A DNA stretch of 64,000 nt, taken from Liberibacter brunswickensis (GTDB lineage Bacteria; Pseudomonadota; Alphaproteobacteria; Rhizobiales; Rhizobiaceae). Numbering within the stretch: position 1 is the first letter of the stretch; every line of letters begins with the position of its first letter. A program made the position numbers and the translations under genes. Of the stretch, positions 1 to 10,600 are shown one piece after another. The stretch covers positions 1 to 64,000 of the forward strand of contig NZ_JAAEJX010000005.1 of NCBI RefSeq assembly GCF_036858155.1, in the 5' to 3' direction. The notes below the pieces were generated by a model that was not told the DNA's origin, searched no databases, and saw only the letters and a list, made by a program, of their open reading frames with translations.

Positions 1-39
1 ACAATAGGTGCTGGTATGATTTCTAAAATTCTAGGATAG
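1..39 (+). CDS. tuf: Elongation factor Tu, C-terminal end (partial)
   Basis: The first 12 codons of the window read TIGAGMISKILG and then TAG. This matches the usual end of bacterial EF-Tu (GRTVGAGVVSKI-like). EF-Tu delivers aminoacyl-tRNA to the ribosome as a GTPase. A tuf gene directly before tRNA-Trp, secE and nusG is the standard alphaproteobacterial order, which supports the call despite the short fragment. The rest of the gene lies outside the window. Confidence 0.7.
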   Translation, partial: TIGAGMISKILG

Positions 40-98
40 TACAGTATATATGTAAAATGGAGATGTCTCTAAAAATTGGTTTAGTTTTAAAAAAAAAG

Positions 99-174
<76 letters not shown>

Positions 175-263
175 GAAATCTTTCGTGATAGTGGTTTTTA
201 TGATTTTTCTGGATCTTTAGCGTTTTCTTCTTGCTTTATATGTTAAGGCATGTTCTAAGATTA

Positions 264-482
264 ATGTGTTTTTCTTTGTTGAGAGTTGATAGATTGGGTA
301 TATTGAGTTTTTTCAAGCAAGTTAGAGATGAATATAAGAGGATATTTTGGCCATCTCGAAATGAGGTTTTGGTTTCTGTTATAATTGTTTTGATTATGAT
401 ATTTATCTCTTCTGTATTTTTTTTAATGGTTGATCAATTAGTAGGGTGGTTTATGCATTCTCTTTTAGGTGTTGGTGAATAA
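264..482 (+). CDS. secE: Preprotein translocase subunit SecE
   Basis: Single-membrane-span subunit of the SecYEG channel that clamps SecY in the inner membrane. The core FFKQVRDEYKRIFWPSR is the SecE amphipathic helix with its WPS(R/K) motif. It is followed by one hydrophobic segment (VSVIIVLIMIFISSVFFLM) and a short tail. Bacterial SecE of this short type is about 60-70 residues. The start is uncertain: the ATG at 264 gives 72 aa, TTG codons at 294 or 303 give about 60, and the frame is open back to 231. The stop is adjacent to nusG, so the two are surely cotranscribed. Confidence 0.9.
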   Translation: MCFSLLRVDRLGILSFFKQVRDEYKRIFWPSRNEVLVSVIIVLIMIFISSVFFLMVDQLVGWFMHSLLGVGE

Positions 483-503
483 TTGTTGAGTAGTAGTGAT
501 AAA

Positions 504-1037
504 ATGATACCTCGGTGGTATATAATCCAAGTTTATTCTAATTGTGAAAAAAAAACAGTTGAGGCAATTACTGGAAAATTAAAGAGATCTGGATTAGATC
601 ACTTGGTTTCGGATATTACCGTTCCTTCTGAAAAGGTAGTTAGTGTTCGTAAGGGTCGTAAAGTTAACTCTGAACGTAGATTTTTCCCTGGATATGTGTT
701 GATTAAGGCGGTTATGACTGATAAGGTATACCGTGCTATCAGAGACACTCCAAAGATTATGGGTTTTCTGGGAACTGGTAAGAGTCCTGCTCCAGTTGCA
801 GATGCCGAGATTGAGTATATAATGAATCAGATAGAAGAAGCTGTTCAAAAGCCGGTTTCTTCTATTGTTTTTGAAATTGGCGAACAAATTTGTGTTTCTG
901 ATGGTCCTTTTGCTTCTTTTAATGGTATTGTAAAGGATGTTGATGAAGAAAAATCTCGTCTTAAGGTGGAAGTTTCCATTTTTGGTCGTGCTACTCCAGT
1001 AGAGTTAGCTTATAATCAAGTTGATAAAGTAGTTTGA
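504..1037 (+). CDS. nusG: Transcription termination/antitermination protein NusG
   Basis: NusG binds RNA polymerase and Rho/NusE and controls elongation and termination. The N-terminal NGN domain is clear (RWYIIQVYSNCEKKT, then RRFFPGYVLI). A KOW domain follows near residue 125 (VSDGPFASFNGIVKDV). The ATG at 504 starts the protein at MIPRWYII, where alphaproteobacterial NusG proteins begin, and gives 177 aa. A TTG at 483, directly after secE, is the alternative and adds seven residues. Second gene of the secE-nusG-rplKAJL-rpoBC operon. Confidence 0.96.
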   Translation: MIPRWYIIQVYSNCEKKTVEAITGKLKRSGLDHLVSDITVPSEKVVSVRKGRKVNSERRFFPGYVLIKAVMTDKVYRAIRDTPKIMGFLGTGKSPAPVADAEIEYIMNQIEEAVQKPVSSIVFEIGEQICVSDGPFASFNGIVKDVDEEKSRLKVEVSIFGRATPVELAYNQVDKVV

Positions 1038-1089
1038 TCTTTTGGTTTTTGTATATTTGATTTAGTTGTTGTTTTTGGAAGGTCTATTG

Positions 1090-1518
1090 ATGGCTAAAGT
1101 AATTTCTCGTAAGGTTAAATTGCAGATAGAGTCGGGTGCTGCAAAGCCTTCTCCTCCTGTTGGTCCCGTTATTGGTCAGACAGGTATTTCTATTATGGCA
1201 TTTTGTAAGGCATTTAATGCGGCGACTCAAGATATGGAGAAAGGTATACCTATTCCAACCACTGTCACTTGTTATAAGGATAAGTCTTTTACCTTTACGA
1301 TGAGTAATCCACCTGTGAGCTTTTTTCTTAAAAAGGAAGCAGGTATTAAATCTGGATCAAAGAATCCTGGAAAAGAGTCTTGTGGAACTATTACCCGTGC
1401 TAAGATTAGAAAGATTGCAGAGATTAAAATGCAAGATATGGGTTCTATTGATATCGATGGAGCTATGCGTATGGTTGAAGGTTCGGCTTTTTCAATGGGT
1501 ATGAGTGTGGTGGATTGA
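1090..1518 (+). CDS. rplK: 50S ribosomal protein L11
   Basis: L11 forms the base of the ribosomal stalk and binds 23S rRNA in the GTPase-associated centre. The N-terminal signature KLQIESGAAKPSPPVGP and the rRNA-binding C-terminal domain (GSIDIDGAMRMVEGSAFSMGM) are both present. The length is 142 aa, normal for the family. The ATG at 1090 is chosen because GGAAGG lies 8 nt upstream and because MAKVISRKV is the usual start; a longer frame from 1066 has no support. The stop is 1 nt from the rplA start. Confidence 0.98.
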   Translation: MAKVISRKVKLQIESGAAKPSPPVGPVIGQTGISIMAFCKAFNAATQDMEKGIPIPTTVTCYKDKSFTFTMSNPPVSFFLKKEAGIKSGSKNPGKESCGTITRAKIRKIAEIKMQDMGSIDIDGAMRMVEGSAFSMGMSVVD

Positions 1519-1519
1519 T

Positions 1520-2218
1520 ATGGTGTCTAAAATTTCAAAACGTATGCAAAAAATTTATGAAGGTATTGATCGTTCAGCATTGTATGGGTTGAGTGATGCT
1601 ATTGTTATGCTTAAAGAGCGTGCTATGGCTAAATTTGATGAAACCGTTGAGATAGCAATGAATTTAGGAATTGATCCTCGTCATGCTAATCAAATGGTTA
1701 GAGGTGTTGTTACCATGCCTAATGGTACAGGGGTTAACGTTCGTGTTGCTGTATTTGCTAAATCTTCTAAGGCTGATGAAGCTAAAAAAGCAGGTGCCGA
1801 TATTGTCGGGGATGAAGATCTTTTTGAAATTGTTAAAGGTGGCAAAATAGATTTTGATCGTTGTATTGCGACACCAGATATGATGCCTTTAGTTGGAAGG
1901 TTAGGTAGGGTTTTAGGTCCTCGTGGTATTATGCCTAATTTGAGGCTTGGTACTGTGACGACAGATGTTGCTACTGCTGTACGTGAATCTAAAAGTGGTG
2001 CGGTTGATTTTCGTTCAGAAAAAGCAGGAATAGTTCATGCGAGGGTAGGGAAGATATCTTTTGATAATAAAAAAATAGAGGAAAATATTTTGGCTTTTAT
2101 TGGTGCTGTTTTGAAGGCAAAACCTCCTGTTTCAAAAGGTGATTATTTGAAGCGTATTACTTTATCATCTACTATGGGATGTGGTATAAAGGTTGACCTT
2201 TCTAGTATCTCTGTTTAA
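1520..2218 (+). CDS. rplA: 50S ribosomal protein L1
   Basis: L1 binds 23S rRNA at the E-site stalk and in many bacteria represses its own operon. At 232 aa it has family length. It carries the L1 motif GRLGRVLGPRGIMPNLRLGTVT near residues 125-147 and KSGAVDFRSEKAGIVHARVGK after it. The ATG at 1520 follows the rplK stop by one base and has GGTGG upstream, which suggests translational coupling. An upstream in-frame ATG at 1505 lies inside rplK and is less likely. Confidence 0.98.
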   Translation: MVSKISKRMQKIYEGIDRSALYGLSDAIVMLKERAMAKFDETVEIAMNLGIDPRHANQMVRGVVTMPNGTGVNVRVAVFAKSSKADEAKKAGADIVGDEDLFEIVKGGKIDFDRCIATPDMMPLVGRLGRVLGPRGIMPNLRLGTVTTDVATAVRESKSGAVDFRSEKAGIVHARVGKISFDNKKIEENILAFIGAVLKAKPPVSKGDYLKRITLSSTMGCGIKVDLSSISV

Positions 2219-2382
2219 TAATCCTTTCTAGTTATTTCTTTTTATGTACCTTATGGTTTTTTGGGGTGTTTTATGGAAATTCGCAAGGTATTGTTTGATT
2301 TTTTTAATAAAAATATAAATTATATTTTTAGATATAGAGATATAAAAGATTTTTAAGTATATTTGTCATCGGGAGATGAAAA
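2219..2382 (+). promoter_or_regulatory. rplJ leader (probable L10 autoregulatory region)
   Basis: This is 164 nt without coding potential between rplA and rplJ, the largest gap inside a densely packed operon. In many bacteria the leader before rplJ binds the L10-(L7/L12) complex and controls rplJL translation. Position and length fit that role. I did not derive a convincing fold by eye, so the assignment rests on position. Confidence 0.4.
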
Positions 2383-2901
2383 TTGAATAGGATAGAAAAG
2401 AGTGCGGAAATTTCTGAGTTGAGCAAGATTTTTTCTTCTTCAAAGTCGGTAGTTGTTGCGCATTATAAAGGAATTAGTGTTGCCCAGATCAAAAATCTTC
2501 GAAAGAAGATGCGAGAAGCTGGCGGTGGTGTCAAGGTTGCAAAAAACAGTCTTGTTAAAATTGCTGTTCGTGATACTGAAATCAAGGAAATTTCCAACTT
2601 TTTTGTTGGTCAATCCTTAATAGTTTACTCAAATGATCCTGTTATTGCTCCCAAAATTTCTGTGAACTTTTCAAATGATAACAAGCAATTCGTAGTTCTT
2701 GGTGGGGTTTTGGAGAATGATGTTCTTTGCGGAGATTCTATTAAGAAGATTGCTTCTTTGCCTGATATTGACGGTATTCGTTCTATAATCATAAGTGCTA
2801 TTCAGTTTAATGCAACTAGATTAGTTAGGATGCTTAGTGTGCCCCAGGCTAAAGTTATTCGTGCTATTTCTGCTTTTGTTGATAAAAACAAGCAAAATTA
2901 G
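2383..2901 (+). CDS. rplJ: 50S ribosomal protein L10
   Basis: L10 anchors L7/L12 dimers on the stalk. The sequence shows the L10 core (VVAHYKGISVAQIKNLRKKM, then VKVAKNSLVKIAV near residues 50-63), and a C-terminal helix that binds L7/L12. It is 172 aa, normal for Rhizobiales. The start codon is TTG (reads NRIEKSAEI), preceded by GGGAGATG. Followed by rplL after 48 nt; the pair is normally co-regulated through the upstream leader. Confidence 0.97.
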   Translation: MNRIEKSAEISELSKIFSSSKSVVVAHYKGISVAQIKNLRKKMREAGGGVKVAKNSLVKIAVRDTEIKEISNFFVGQSLIVYSNDPVIAPKISVNFSNDNKQFVVLGGVLENDVLCGDSIKKIASLPDIDGIRSIIISAIQFNATRLVRMLSVPQAKVIRAISAFVDKNKQN

Positions 2902-2949
2902 CTCTATTAATTATTAAAAACTAATATCAAAATAAGGGAAATGTGTAGT

Positions 2950-3327
2950 ATGTCTAATATTGAATCAATTGTTGAAAAATTATCTTCTCTCACTCTTATT
3001 CAAGCTGCAGAGCTTTCTAAAAGATTGGAAGAAGAATGGGGTGTTTCTGCTTCTGCTCCTGTTGTTGCTGCTGTAGCTCCCGCTGCAGGCGATGCTGATG
3101 CTGCTGCTGAAAAGACTGAATTTGAAATTTGTTTAGATGGTTTTGATGCTAAAAGCAAAATCGGTGTTATTAAGGAAGTGCGTGCACTCACTGAATTGGG
3201 TCTTAAAGAAGCTAAAGAGCTTGTAGAAAGTGCTCCTAAAACTTTAAAAACAGGTGTTAGTAAGGATGAGGCAGATGAGATTAAGAAAAAACTTGAAGCT
3301 GCTGGTGCAACTATAGTTATACGTTAG
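2950..3327 (+). CDS. rplL: 50S ribosomal protein L7/L12
   Basis: Stalk protein that recruits translation factors. It has an N-terminal dimerisation helix (IVEKLSSLTLIQAAELSKRL), an Ala-rich hinge (about residues 35-50) and the C-terminal factor-binding domain (GVIKEVRALTELGLKEAKEL). The ATG at 2950 is preferred over the in-frame ATG at 2941, because AAGGGAA ends at 2940 and gives good spacing only to 2950. That gives 125 aa. It is normally the multicopy stalk protein of the operon. Confidence 0.98.
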   Translation: MSNIESIVEKLSSLTLIQAAELSKRLEEEWGVSASAPVVAAVAPAAGDADAAAEKTEFEICLDGFDAKSKIGVIKEVRALTELGLKEAKELVESAPKTLKTGVSKDEADEIKKKLEAAGATIVIR

Positions 3328-3344
3328 TTTATAGTATAATTAAT

Positions 3345-3367
3345 CTCTTGATATTGTTTTTCAAGAG
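3345..3367 (+). promoter_or_regulatory. Hairpin between rplL and rpoB (attenuator or processing site)
   Basis: A perfect inverted repeat, CTCTTGA at 3345-3351 and TCAAGAG at 3361-3367, has a 9-nt T-rich loop. It lies just after the rplL stop and about 70 nt before rpoB. In E. coli the rplL-rpoB gap holds an attenuator and RNase III site that set the ratio of ribosomal protein to RNA polymerase transcripts. No long T run follows here, so it could be a partial terminator or a processing site. Confidence 0.5.
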
Positions 3368-3439
3368 GATTGTTTATAAGGAAGATTATGATCTTTTTCT
3401 TTTCTGTATTTTATCAAAAATTTTTTATGAGGAGAAACG

Positions 3440-6400
3440 ATGGCTAAGGGCGTTGTGTTCAATGGTCTCAGGCGTGCGCGCAAATTTTTTGGGAAAAATA
3501 CTGAGATAATTGACATACCTGATCTCATTGAAGTTCAGAGAGCATCTTATGATCAGTTTTTGATGATGGAAACTGCTCCCGAAGATCGTCCTAATGAGGG
3601 TTTGCAGGCTGCTTTTAAGTCTGTTTTCCCAATTACGGCTTTTTCTGGTGCTGCGATGCTTGAATTTGTGTCTTATGAATTTGACTCGCCAAAATTTGAT
3701 GTGGATGATTGTTTGCGGCGCGATTTGACGTATGCTGTGCCATTGAAGATTGTTCTTCGTCTGATTGTTTTTGATGTAGATGAATTTACTGGTGCGAAAT
3801 CTATCAAAGATATAAAAGAACAGAGTATTTATATGGGCGATATTCCTCTTATGACTAAAGATGGAACGTTTGTAGTTAATGGTACTCAGCGTATAGTAGT
3901 TTCTCAGCTACATCGTTCTCCTGGAATACACTTTGATCATGATAAAGGAAGAGCTAGTTTGTCAGGTAAGCTGTTATATGCTTGCCGTATTATTCCTGAT
4001 CAAGGTCTATGGATGGATATAGAATTTGATTCTAAAGATATTGTTCATGTACGTATAGATAGACGGCGCAAAATTCCTGTGACGTCTTTTTTAATGGCTC
4101 TAGGCATGGATGCCGAGGAAATTCTGTCTACGTTCTATCCAAAAATCACTTATTCAAAGAAAAATGATTTTTGGTCTTTTCCTTTTTCTTCTACTAATTT
4201 GATGGTTGGTTCAAAGATATGGTCGGATATTTTCGACGTTGAAACTGGTGAAAAAGTTATAGAAAATGGTAAAAAAATAACTGCTAGTTTGTTAAGAAAT
4301 CTAGAAGAGAAAAAAATTAAGTTGTTAGGAATATCTCATGATTTTTTACGTGGTTTGTATGTGGCGGAAGATGTCGTTAATGAAGAAACTGGAGAGATAT
4401 ATTTTGAAGCTGGTGATGTAATTGATGAAGAAGGCTTAGAAGTAATTTTAAATTGTGGCATTAAGGATATATCTATCCTTCATGTAGATTATACCAGTAA
4501 TAATTCCTATGTTCGTAATACTTTGGTAGTAGATAAAAATAAAGATCGTAAGGATGCGCTTTTAGATATTTATCGCGTTATGCGTCCAGGTGATGTTTCT
4601 ACCTTCGCTACCGCAGAATCTATGTTCAATTTTCTTTTCTTTGATACTGATAAATATGACCTTTCGACTGTTGGACGTGTAAAGATGAATATGCGTCTGA
4701 ATCTTAATGCTCCTAATGATGTGCGCCACATTAGAAAAGAAGATGTTATTGCTATTATCAAGATACTGGTTGATTTGCGTAATGGTAAGGGAAATATTGA
4801 TGATATAGATAATTTAGGTAATCGCCGAGTTCGTTCTGTTGGTGAAATGTTGAAAAATCAATATCGTCTTGGATTATTGCGTATGGAGCGTTCTATTAAA
4901 GAGCGTATTTCATCTGTTGATATTGATTATGTAATGCCTCAAGATCTTATTAATGCTAAGCCTGTTGTTTCTGCTGTTCGTGAATTTTTCTGTTCTTCAC
5001 AGCTTTCTCAACTAGAAGAACATGTTAATTCTCTATCTCGTATTACACATACTCGTCGTTTATCTGCTTTAGGTCAAGGTGGTGTAGCAAGGGCTAGAGC
5101 AGGGGTAGAAATACGAGATGTGCATCCAACGCATTATGGTCGTATTTGTCCTGCAGAAACTTCAGAAGGTCACAATATAGGTTTGGTTAGTTCTCTTACA
5201 TCTTTTGCTCGTGTTAATTCATATGGTTTTATTGAAACTCCATATCGCAAAGTTTGTGATGGTAAGGTAACTGATGAAGTGGTGTACCTTTCTGCTATGG
5301 AAGAAGAAAATCATTATATTGCACAGGCTAGTGCATCTCTTGATGAGAATGGTTCATTTACTGAAGATTTGGTTTTTTGTCGGTGTTCAGGAGAAGAAAT
5401 TCTTGTCCCTAAAGAAAAAATAGATTTCATAGATGCTTCTCCTAAACAGGTGGTTTCAATAGCGGCTTCTCTTATTCCATTTTTGGAAAATGATGATTCT
5501 AATCGTGTTCTCATGGGTTGTAATATGCAGCGTCAAGCTGTTCCTTTATTAAAAGCTGAAGCTCCTTTTGTTGGTACTGGTATGGAATCAACCGTTGCTA
5601 AAAGTTCAGGGGCGGCTATTGTTGCGAAACGTGCTGGAATCGTAGAGCAAGTTGATGCGATACGTATAGTAATTCGTGTAACAGAAGAAGATCTGGATCC
5701 TTCTGCTTCAGGGGTTGATATTTATCGGTTGATGAAATTTCAGCGCTCCAATCAAAATACTTGTGTTAATCAGCGTCCATTAGTAAAGGTTGGTGACGAG
5801 GTTCGTAGAAATGATATTATAGCAGATGGTCCATCTACAGATTTAGGAGATCTTGCTCTTGGTCGTAATATGCTCGTCGCGTTTGTTCCTTGGCATGGAT
5901 ATAACTTTGAAGATTCTATGTTGATATCTGAACGTATGGTTTCTGAAGATGTCTTTACTTCTATTCATATAGAAGAATTTGAAGTTATGGCGCGTGATAC
6001 TAAATTAGGGCCAGAAGAAATTACTCGTGATATACCTAATATATCCGAAGAAGGACTAAAGAATATTGATGAGTGTGGAATTGTTTGTGTTGGGTCTGAG
6101 GTAAATCCTGGTGATATTTTAGTAGGTAAGATAACTCCTAAGGGTGAAAGTCCTATGACTCCTGAAGAAAAGCTTTTAAGGGCTATTTTTGGTGAAAAAG
6201 CTATAGATGTACGTGATACATCTTTGCGTGTACCTTCTGGCGTATCAGGTACTGTTGTTGATGTTCGTATTTTTAATAGACATGGTATTGATGAAAATGA
6301 GCGTTCTATATCTGTTGATCGAGAACAGATTGATTTGCTTGTTCGAGATAGAGATGATGAACAGGCGATTCTAGATCGTAATATTTATAGTCGTTTAATG

Positions 6401-7594
6401 GAAGTTTTATGTGGTCAAAAAGCTATTTCCGGACCTAAAGGTTTCAAGGAATTATCTGTTCTCTCAAGCGATCTTATTGTAAGATATCCACGTTCTCAAT
6501 GGTGGCAATTTGCTGTACAAGATGAGAAAGTACAGAGGAATATTGAGTCCTTAAAAAGTCAATATGAAACTTCTAAATCTACTCTTGAAAGTCGTTTTAA
6601 AAATAAGATTGAAAAAGTCCAATGGGGAGATGATATGCCTCCTGGAGTTTTAAGGGTGATTAAGGTGTTCGTTGCTATGAAGCGTCCAATTCAATCAGGT
6701 GATAAGATGGCAGGGCGGCATGGTAATAAGGGAATTGTATCTAGAATATTGCCTTGCGAGGATATGCCGTTTCTTGAAGATGGTACTTCTGTAGATATTG
6801 TTCTTAATCCTTTAGGTGTTCCTTCTCGTATGAATGTCGGGCAGATTTTTGAGACTCATCTTGGATGGGCGTGTGTTGGACTTGGAAAGAAGATTAAGAG
6901 TCTTATAAATGACTATAATGCTAATGGTGATATATTACCGTTACGTAGTTTTTTAGAGAATATTATTGGAAACAGTCCTCATTCTGAGAAGATATCTGAT
7001 TACGATGATGATTCTGTATTGCGTTTAGCGGAACAATGGAAATCAGGTGTTCCTGTTTCAACTCCTGTTTTTGATGGGGCTGATGAAGAATCTATAAATT
7101 CTATGCTTCGTATGGCTGAATTAGATGAAAGTGGTCAATCTGTTCTTTATGATGGTCTTACAGGTGAACCATTTGATAGGCCTGTTACCGTTGGGTACAT
7201 TTATATGTTGAAGCTTAATCATATGGTTTCAGATAAAGTTTACGCTCGATCTACAGGAAGTTACTCTCTTGTAACGCAACAACCTTTAGGAGGAAAATCT
7301 AATAGAGGTGGTCAGCGTTTAGGAGAAATGGAAGTATGGTGTACTCAAGCTTATGGTGCTGCTTATGTTTTACAAGAAATGCTTACAATTAAGTCCGATG
7401 ACGTTGTAGGTCGTACTAAAGTATATGAATCTATTGTTGCAGGAAATAATACATTTGAAACTGGTATACCTGAGAGTTTCAATGTCTTGGTTAAAGAAAT
7501 GCAAGCTTTAGGTTTAAGTATTGATTTAGAAAATTCGCACACAAAAAATAGTACAAAATTAGAAAAGATTCCTGATTTAACTAAATATAAATAA
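3440..7594 (+). CDS. rpoB: DNA-directed RNA polymerase beta subunit
   Basis: Catalytic beta subunit of RNA polymerase, 1384 aa, the normal size in Rhizobiales. The start MAKGVVFNGLRRARKFFG is typical of the group and AGGAG lies 5 nt before the ATG. Conserved blocks follow in order: the rifampicin-pocket region (SQLSQLEEHVNSLSRITHTRRLSALG), GRICPAETSEGHNIGL, the active-centre stretch KMAGRHGNKG, and the C-terminal block GGKSNRGGQRLGEMEVW. No frameshift is seen. The rifampicin-region residues look wild type (S..Q, D/N-equivalent and H/R positions intact by eye). Confidence 0.99.
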   Translation: MAKGVVFNGLRRARKFFGKNTEIIDIPDLIEVQRASYDQFLMMETAPEDRPNEGLQAAFKSVFPITAFSGAAMLEFVSYEFDSPKFDVDDCLRRDLTYAVPLKIVLRLIVFDVDEFTGAKSIKDIKEQSIYMGDIPLMTKDGTFVVNGTQRIVVSQLHRSPGIHFDHDKGRASLSGKLLYACRIIPDQGLWMDIEFDSKDIVHVRIDRRRKIPVTSFLMALGMDAEEILSTFYPKITYSKKNDFWSFPFSSTNLMVGSKIWSDIFDVETGEKVIENGKKITASLLRNLEEKKIKLLGISHDFLRGLYVAEDVVNEETGEIYFEAGDVIDEEGLEVILNCGIKDISILHVDYTSNNSYVRNTLVVDKNKDRKDALLDIYRVMRPGDVSTFATAESMFNFLFFDTDKYDLSTVGRVKMNMRLNLNAPNDVRHIRKEDVIAIIKILVDLRNGKGNIDDIDNLGNRRVRSVGEMLKNQYRLGLLRMERSIKERISSVDIDYVMPQDLINAKPVVSAVREFFCSSQLSQLEEHVNSLSRITHTRRLSALGQGGVARARAGVEIRDVHPTHYGRICPAETSEGHNIGLVSSLTSFARVNSYGFIETPYRKVCDGKVTDEVVYLSAMEEENHYIAQASASLDENGSFTEDLVFCRCSGEEILVPKEKIDFIDASPKQVVSIAASLIPFLENDDSNRVLMGCNMQRQAVPLLKAEAPFVGTGMESTVAKSSGAAIVAKRAGIVEQVDAIRIVIRVTEEDLDPSASGVDIYRLMKFQRSNQNTCVNQRPLVKVGDEVRRNDIIADGPSTDLGDLALGRNMLVAFVPWHGYNFEDSMLISERMVSEDVFTSIHIEEFEVMARDTKLGPEEITRDIPNISEEGLKNIDECGIVCVGSEVNPGDILVGKITPKGESPMTPEEKLLRAIFGEKAIDVRDTSLRVPSGVSGTVVDVRIFNRHGIDENERSISVDREQIDLLVRDRDDEQAILDRNIYSRLMEVLCGQKAISGPKGFKELSVLSSDLIVRYPRSQWWQFAVQDEKVQRNIESLKSQYETSKSTLESRFKNKIEKVQWGDDMPPGVLRVIKVFVAMKRPIQSGDKMAGRHGNKGIVSRILPCEDMPFLEDGTSVDIVLNPLGVPSRMNVGQIFETHLGWACVGLGKKIKSLINDYNANGDILPLRSFLENIIGNSPHSEKISDYDDDSVLRLAEQWKSGVPVSTPVFDGADEESINSMLRMAELDESGQSVLYDGLTGEPFDRPVTVGYIYMLKLNHMVSDKVYARSTGSYSLVTQQPLGGKSNRGGQRLGEMEVWCTQAYGAAYVLQEMLTIKSDDVVGRTKVYESIVAGNNTFETGIPESFNVLVKEMQALGLSIDLENSHTKNSTKLEKIPDLTKYK

Positions 7595-7654
7595 TAATAG
7601 ACAAGAAAAGTTTTTTTTTTGAGATATTTTGCCTTTGAATGGGAGAGATAAAAT

Positions 7655-10600
7655 ATGCAGCAAGAGGTCATGAGATTTTTTAATCCTTGGACAGATGATA
7701 GAGAATTTGATTCCGTCAGGATTTCAATTGCCTCTCCAGCAAAGATTATATCATTGTCTTATGGTGAGATAAAAAAACCTGAGACGATTAACTATCGTAC
7801 ATTTAAACCAGAAAGAGATGGTTTATTTTGTGCACGTATTTTTGGCCCTATTAAAGACTATGAATGTATATGCGGTAAGTATAAGCGCATGAAATATAAG
7901 GGAATTATTTGTGAAAAGTGTGGTGTCGAAGTAACCTTGTCTTCTGTTCGAAGAGATCGTATGGCTCACATTCAGCTGGCTTCTCCTGTTGCTCATCCTT
8001 GGTTTCTTAAGTCGTTGCCATCTCGTATATCTATGTTACTAGACATGACTTTGAGAGATGTGGAACGAGTGTTATATTTTGAAAGTTATGTTGTCGTTGA
8101 TCCTGGTCTATCTTCTTTAGAGAAATATCAGATTTTAACAGAAGAGGAATATGTTGATGCAGTAAGTCAATTCGGTCAAGACCAGTTTACTGCTATGATG
8201 GGGGCAGATGCAATACGTGAGCTATTAATTTCATTGGATCTTCAGAATTTAGCTATTACTTTGCGTAGTCAATTGAGTAAGTCTTCTTCTATCTTTAGAA
8301 GAAAAAAAATAATAAAACGCCTTAAGATTGTTGATAGTTTTCTAGTATCTGGTAATCGTCCTGAATGGATGATTATGACCGTTATACCAGTTCTTCCTCC
8401 TGATTTAAGGCCATTGGTGGCTCTTGATTTTGGAAGATTTGCAGCTTCTGATTTGAATGATTTATATCGTCGAGTAATTGGTAGAAATAATCGATTGATG
8501 AGATTGAAAAGTTTGCATGCTCCAGAAATTATTGTTCGCAATGAGAAAAGAATGCTTCAAGAATCTGTTGATGCTTTATTTGATAATAAGCGTCATAAAC
8601 GTGTAGCAACTGGTGCTAACAGACGTCCTTTGAAGTCTTTATCTGATATGTTGAAAGGTAAACAGGGGCGTTTTAGAACAAATCTTCTTGGGAAAAGGGT
8701 GGATTATTCTGGTCGTAGTGTTATTGTGGCGGGTCCAGAGTTACTTTTGCATCAGTGCGGTCTTCCTAAGTTAATGGCGCTTGAATTGTTTAAGCCTTTC
8801 TTATATGCGCAATTAGAAAAAAAAGGTTACGTTTCTACGGTTAAGCAAGCTAAAAAGTTTGTTGAAAAAGAAAGACCTGAAGTTTGGGATGTGCTAGATG
8901 AAGTGGTTCACCAGCATGTTGTATTGCTTAATCGTGCACCAAGTTTGCATCGTTTGAGTATGCAGGCTTTTGAGCCTAAAATTATAAGTGGAAAAGCTAT
9001 TCAGCTTCACCCTTTAGTATGTGCAGGGTATAATGCTGACTTTGATGGAGATCAAATGGCTGTTTATGTCGTCATTTCTCCTGAAGCTCAGTTGGAAGCA
9101 CGAGTTTTGATGTTATCTACTAACAACCTATTGCATCCAGCAAGTGGAGTACCAGTTGTAGTTCCTTCTCAAGATATGGTGTTAGGTCTTTATTATCTGT
9201 CTATTGTTCATGAGAATGATCCAGGTGAAGGAATGATCTTTTCCGATATAAGTGAAGTATATCATGCTCTTGAAAATAAAATAGTAACTTTGCATTCTAA
9301 AATTCGCGGAAGATATAAGAATGTTGACGAAAATGGAAATTTTGTTTCGAAAGTTTATGATACAACTCCAGGACGTATGATTATAGGTGAAATATTACCT
9401 CGTCATCACAATATTTCATTCGATATTTGCAATAGGGAAATGATTAAGAAAAATATTTCATCTATGGTAGATACTATTTATCGTCATTGTGGACAAAAGA
9501 GTACAGTTTCTTTCTGTGATGATCTTATGCGTTTAGGGTTCCGTTATGCGTGTTCTTCTGGAATTTCATTTGGTAAAGATGACATAATAGTTCCAGAATC
9601 GAAGGAAAGTATTATTGCCAAAGCTGATGAAATGGTGAAGGAATATGAGAATCAATATAACGACGGATTAATTACACGCGGAGAGAAATATAATAAAGTT
9701 GTCGATTTGTGGGGTAAGACAACTGATAAAGTTACTGAAGAAATGATGGCTCGTATTAAACAAGTTGAATTTGATCCAGAAACTGGTCGGCAGAAGAAGA
9801 TGAATTCTATATTTATGATGTCCCATTCTGGTGCTCGTAGTTCTATACATCAGATGCGTCAGCTTGGTGGAATGAGAGGTTTGATAGCCAAGCCATCAGG
9901 GGAAATTATTGAATCTCCTATTCGTTCTCACTTTAAGGGTGGTCTTTATGGATTTGAATTTTTCCAATCTTGTGTTGGTGGTCGTAAGGGATTGCTTGAT
10001 GTTGTTATGAGAACTGCTAGTTCTGGTTATTTAAGTCGTAGACTTGTAGATGTTGCCCAGAATTGCATTGTAAATCAATTTGATTGTAATACTAAAAAAG
10101 GTTTGACTATTACGCATATAATGGATTCGGGACAGGTGGTTTATTCTCTGGGAAGTAGAATTTTAGGGCGTACATCTCTTGATGATATTGTGAATCCAGT
10201 TACAGATAAATGCATTATAAGTGCTGGAAATATTATACTTGAATCACATGTCAGTGAGATTGAAAAATGTGGTATCCGTGCTGTGAGAATTCGTTCTGCG
10301 TTAACCTGTGAATCTAGTAAAGGAGTTTGTTCTCTTTGTTATGGTCGTGATCTTGCTAGAGGAACTCTTGTTAACGTAGGAGAAGCTGTTGGTGTTATTG
10401 CAGCTCAATCAATCGGCGAACCTGGAACACAGTTGACAATGCGTACCTTCCACCTTGGAGGTGCGGTGACAGTTATGGATCAATCTTTTCTTGAATCTTC
10501 CTGTGAAGGTACTGTTAAGATAAAAAATCGTAGTGTTTGTCGTAACTCTACAAATGACCTAATTTCAATGGGACGTAATACAACACTTCAAATTTTAGAT

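Noticed and set aside
594..887. Minus-strand frame of 97 codons inside nusG
   Set aside because: Antisense shadow of a clearly conserved gene.
3000..3191. Minus-strand Ala/Ser-rich frame opposite rplL
   Set aside because: It is the mirror of the Ala-rich L7/L12 hinge and has no ribosome site.
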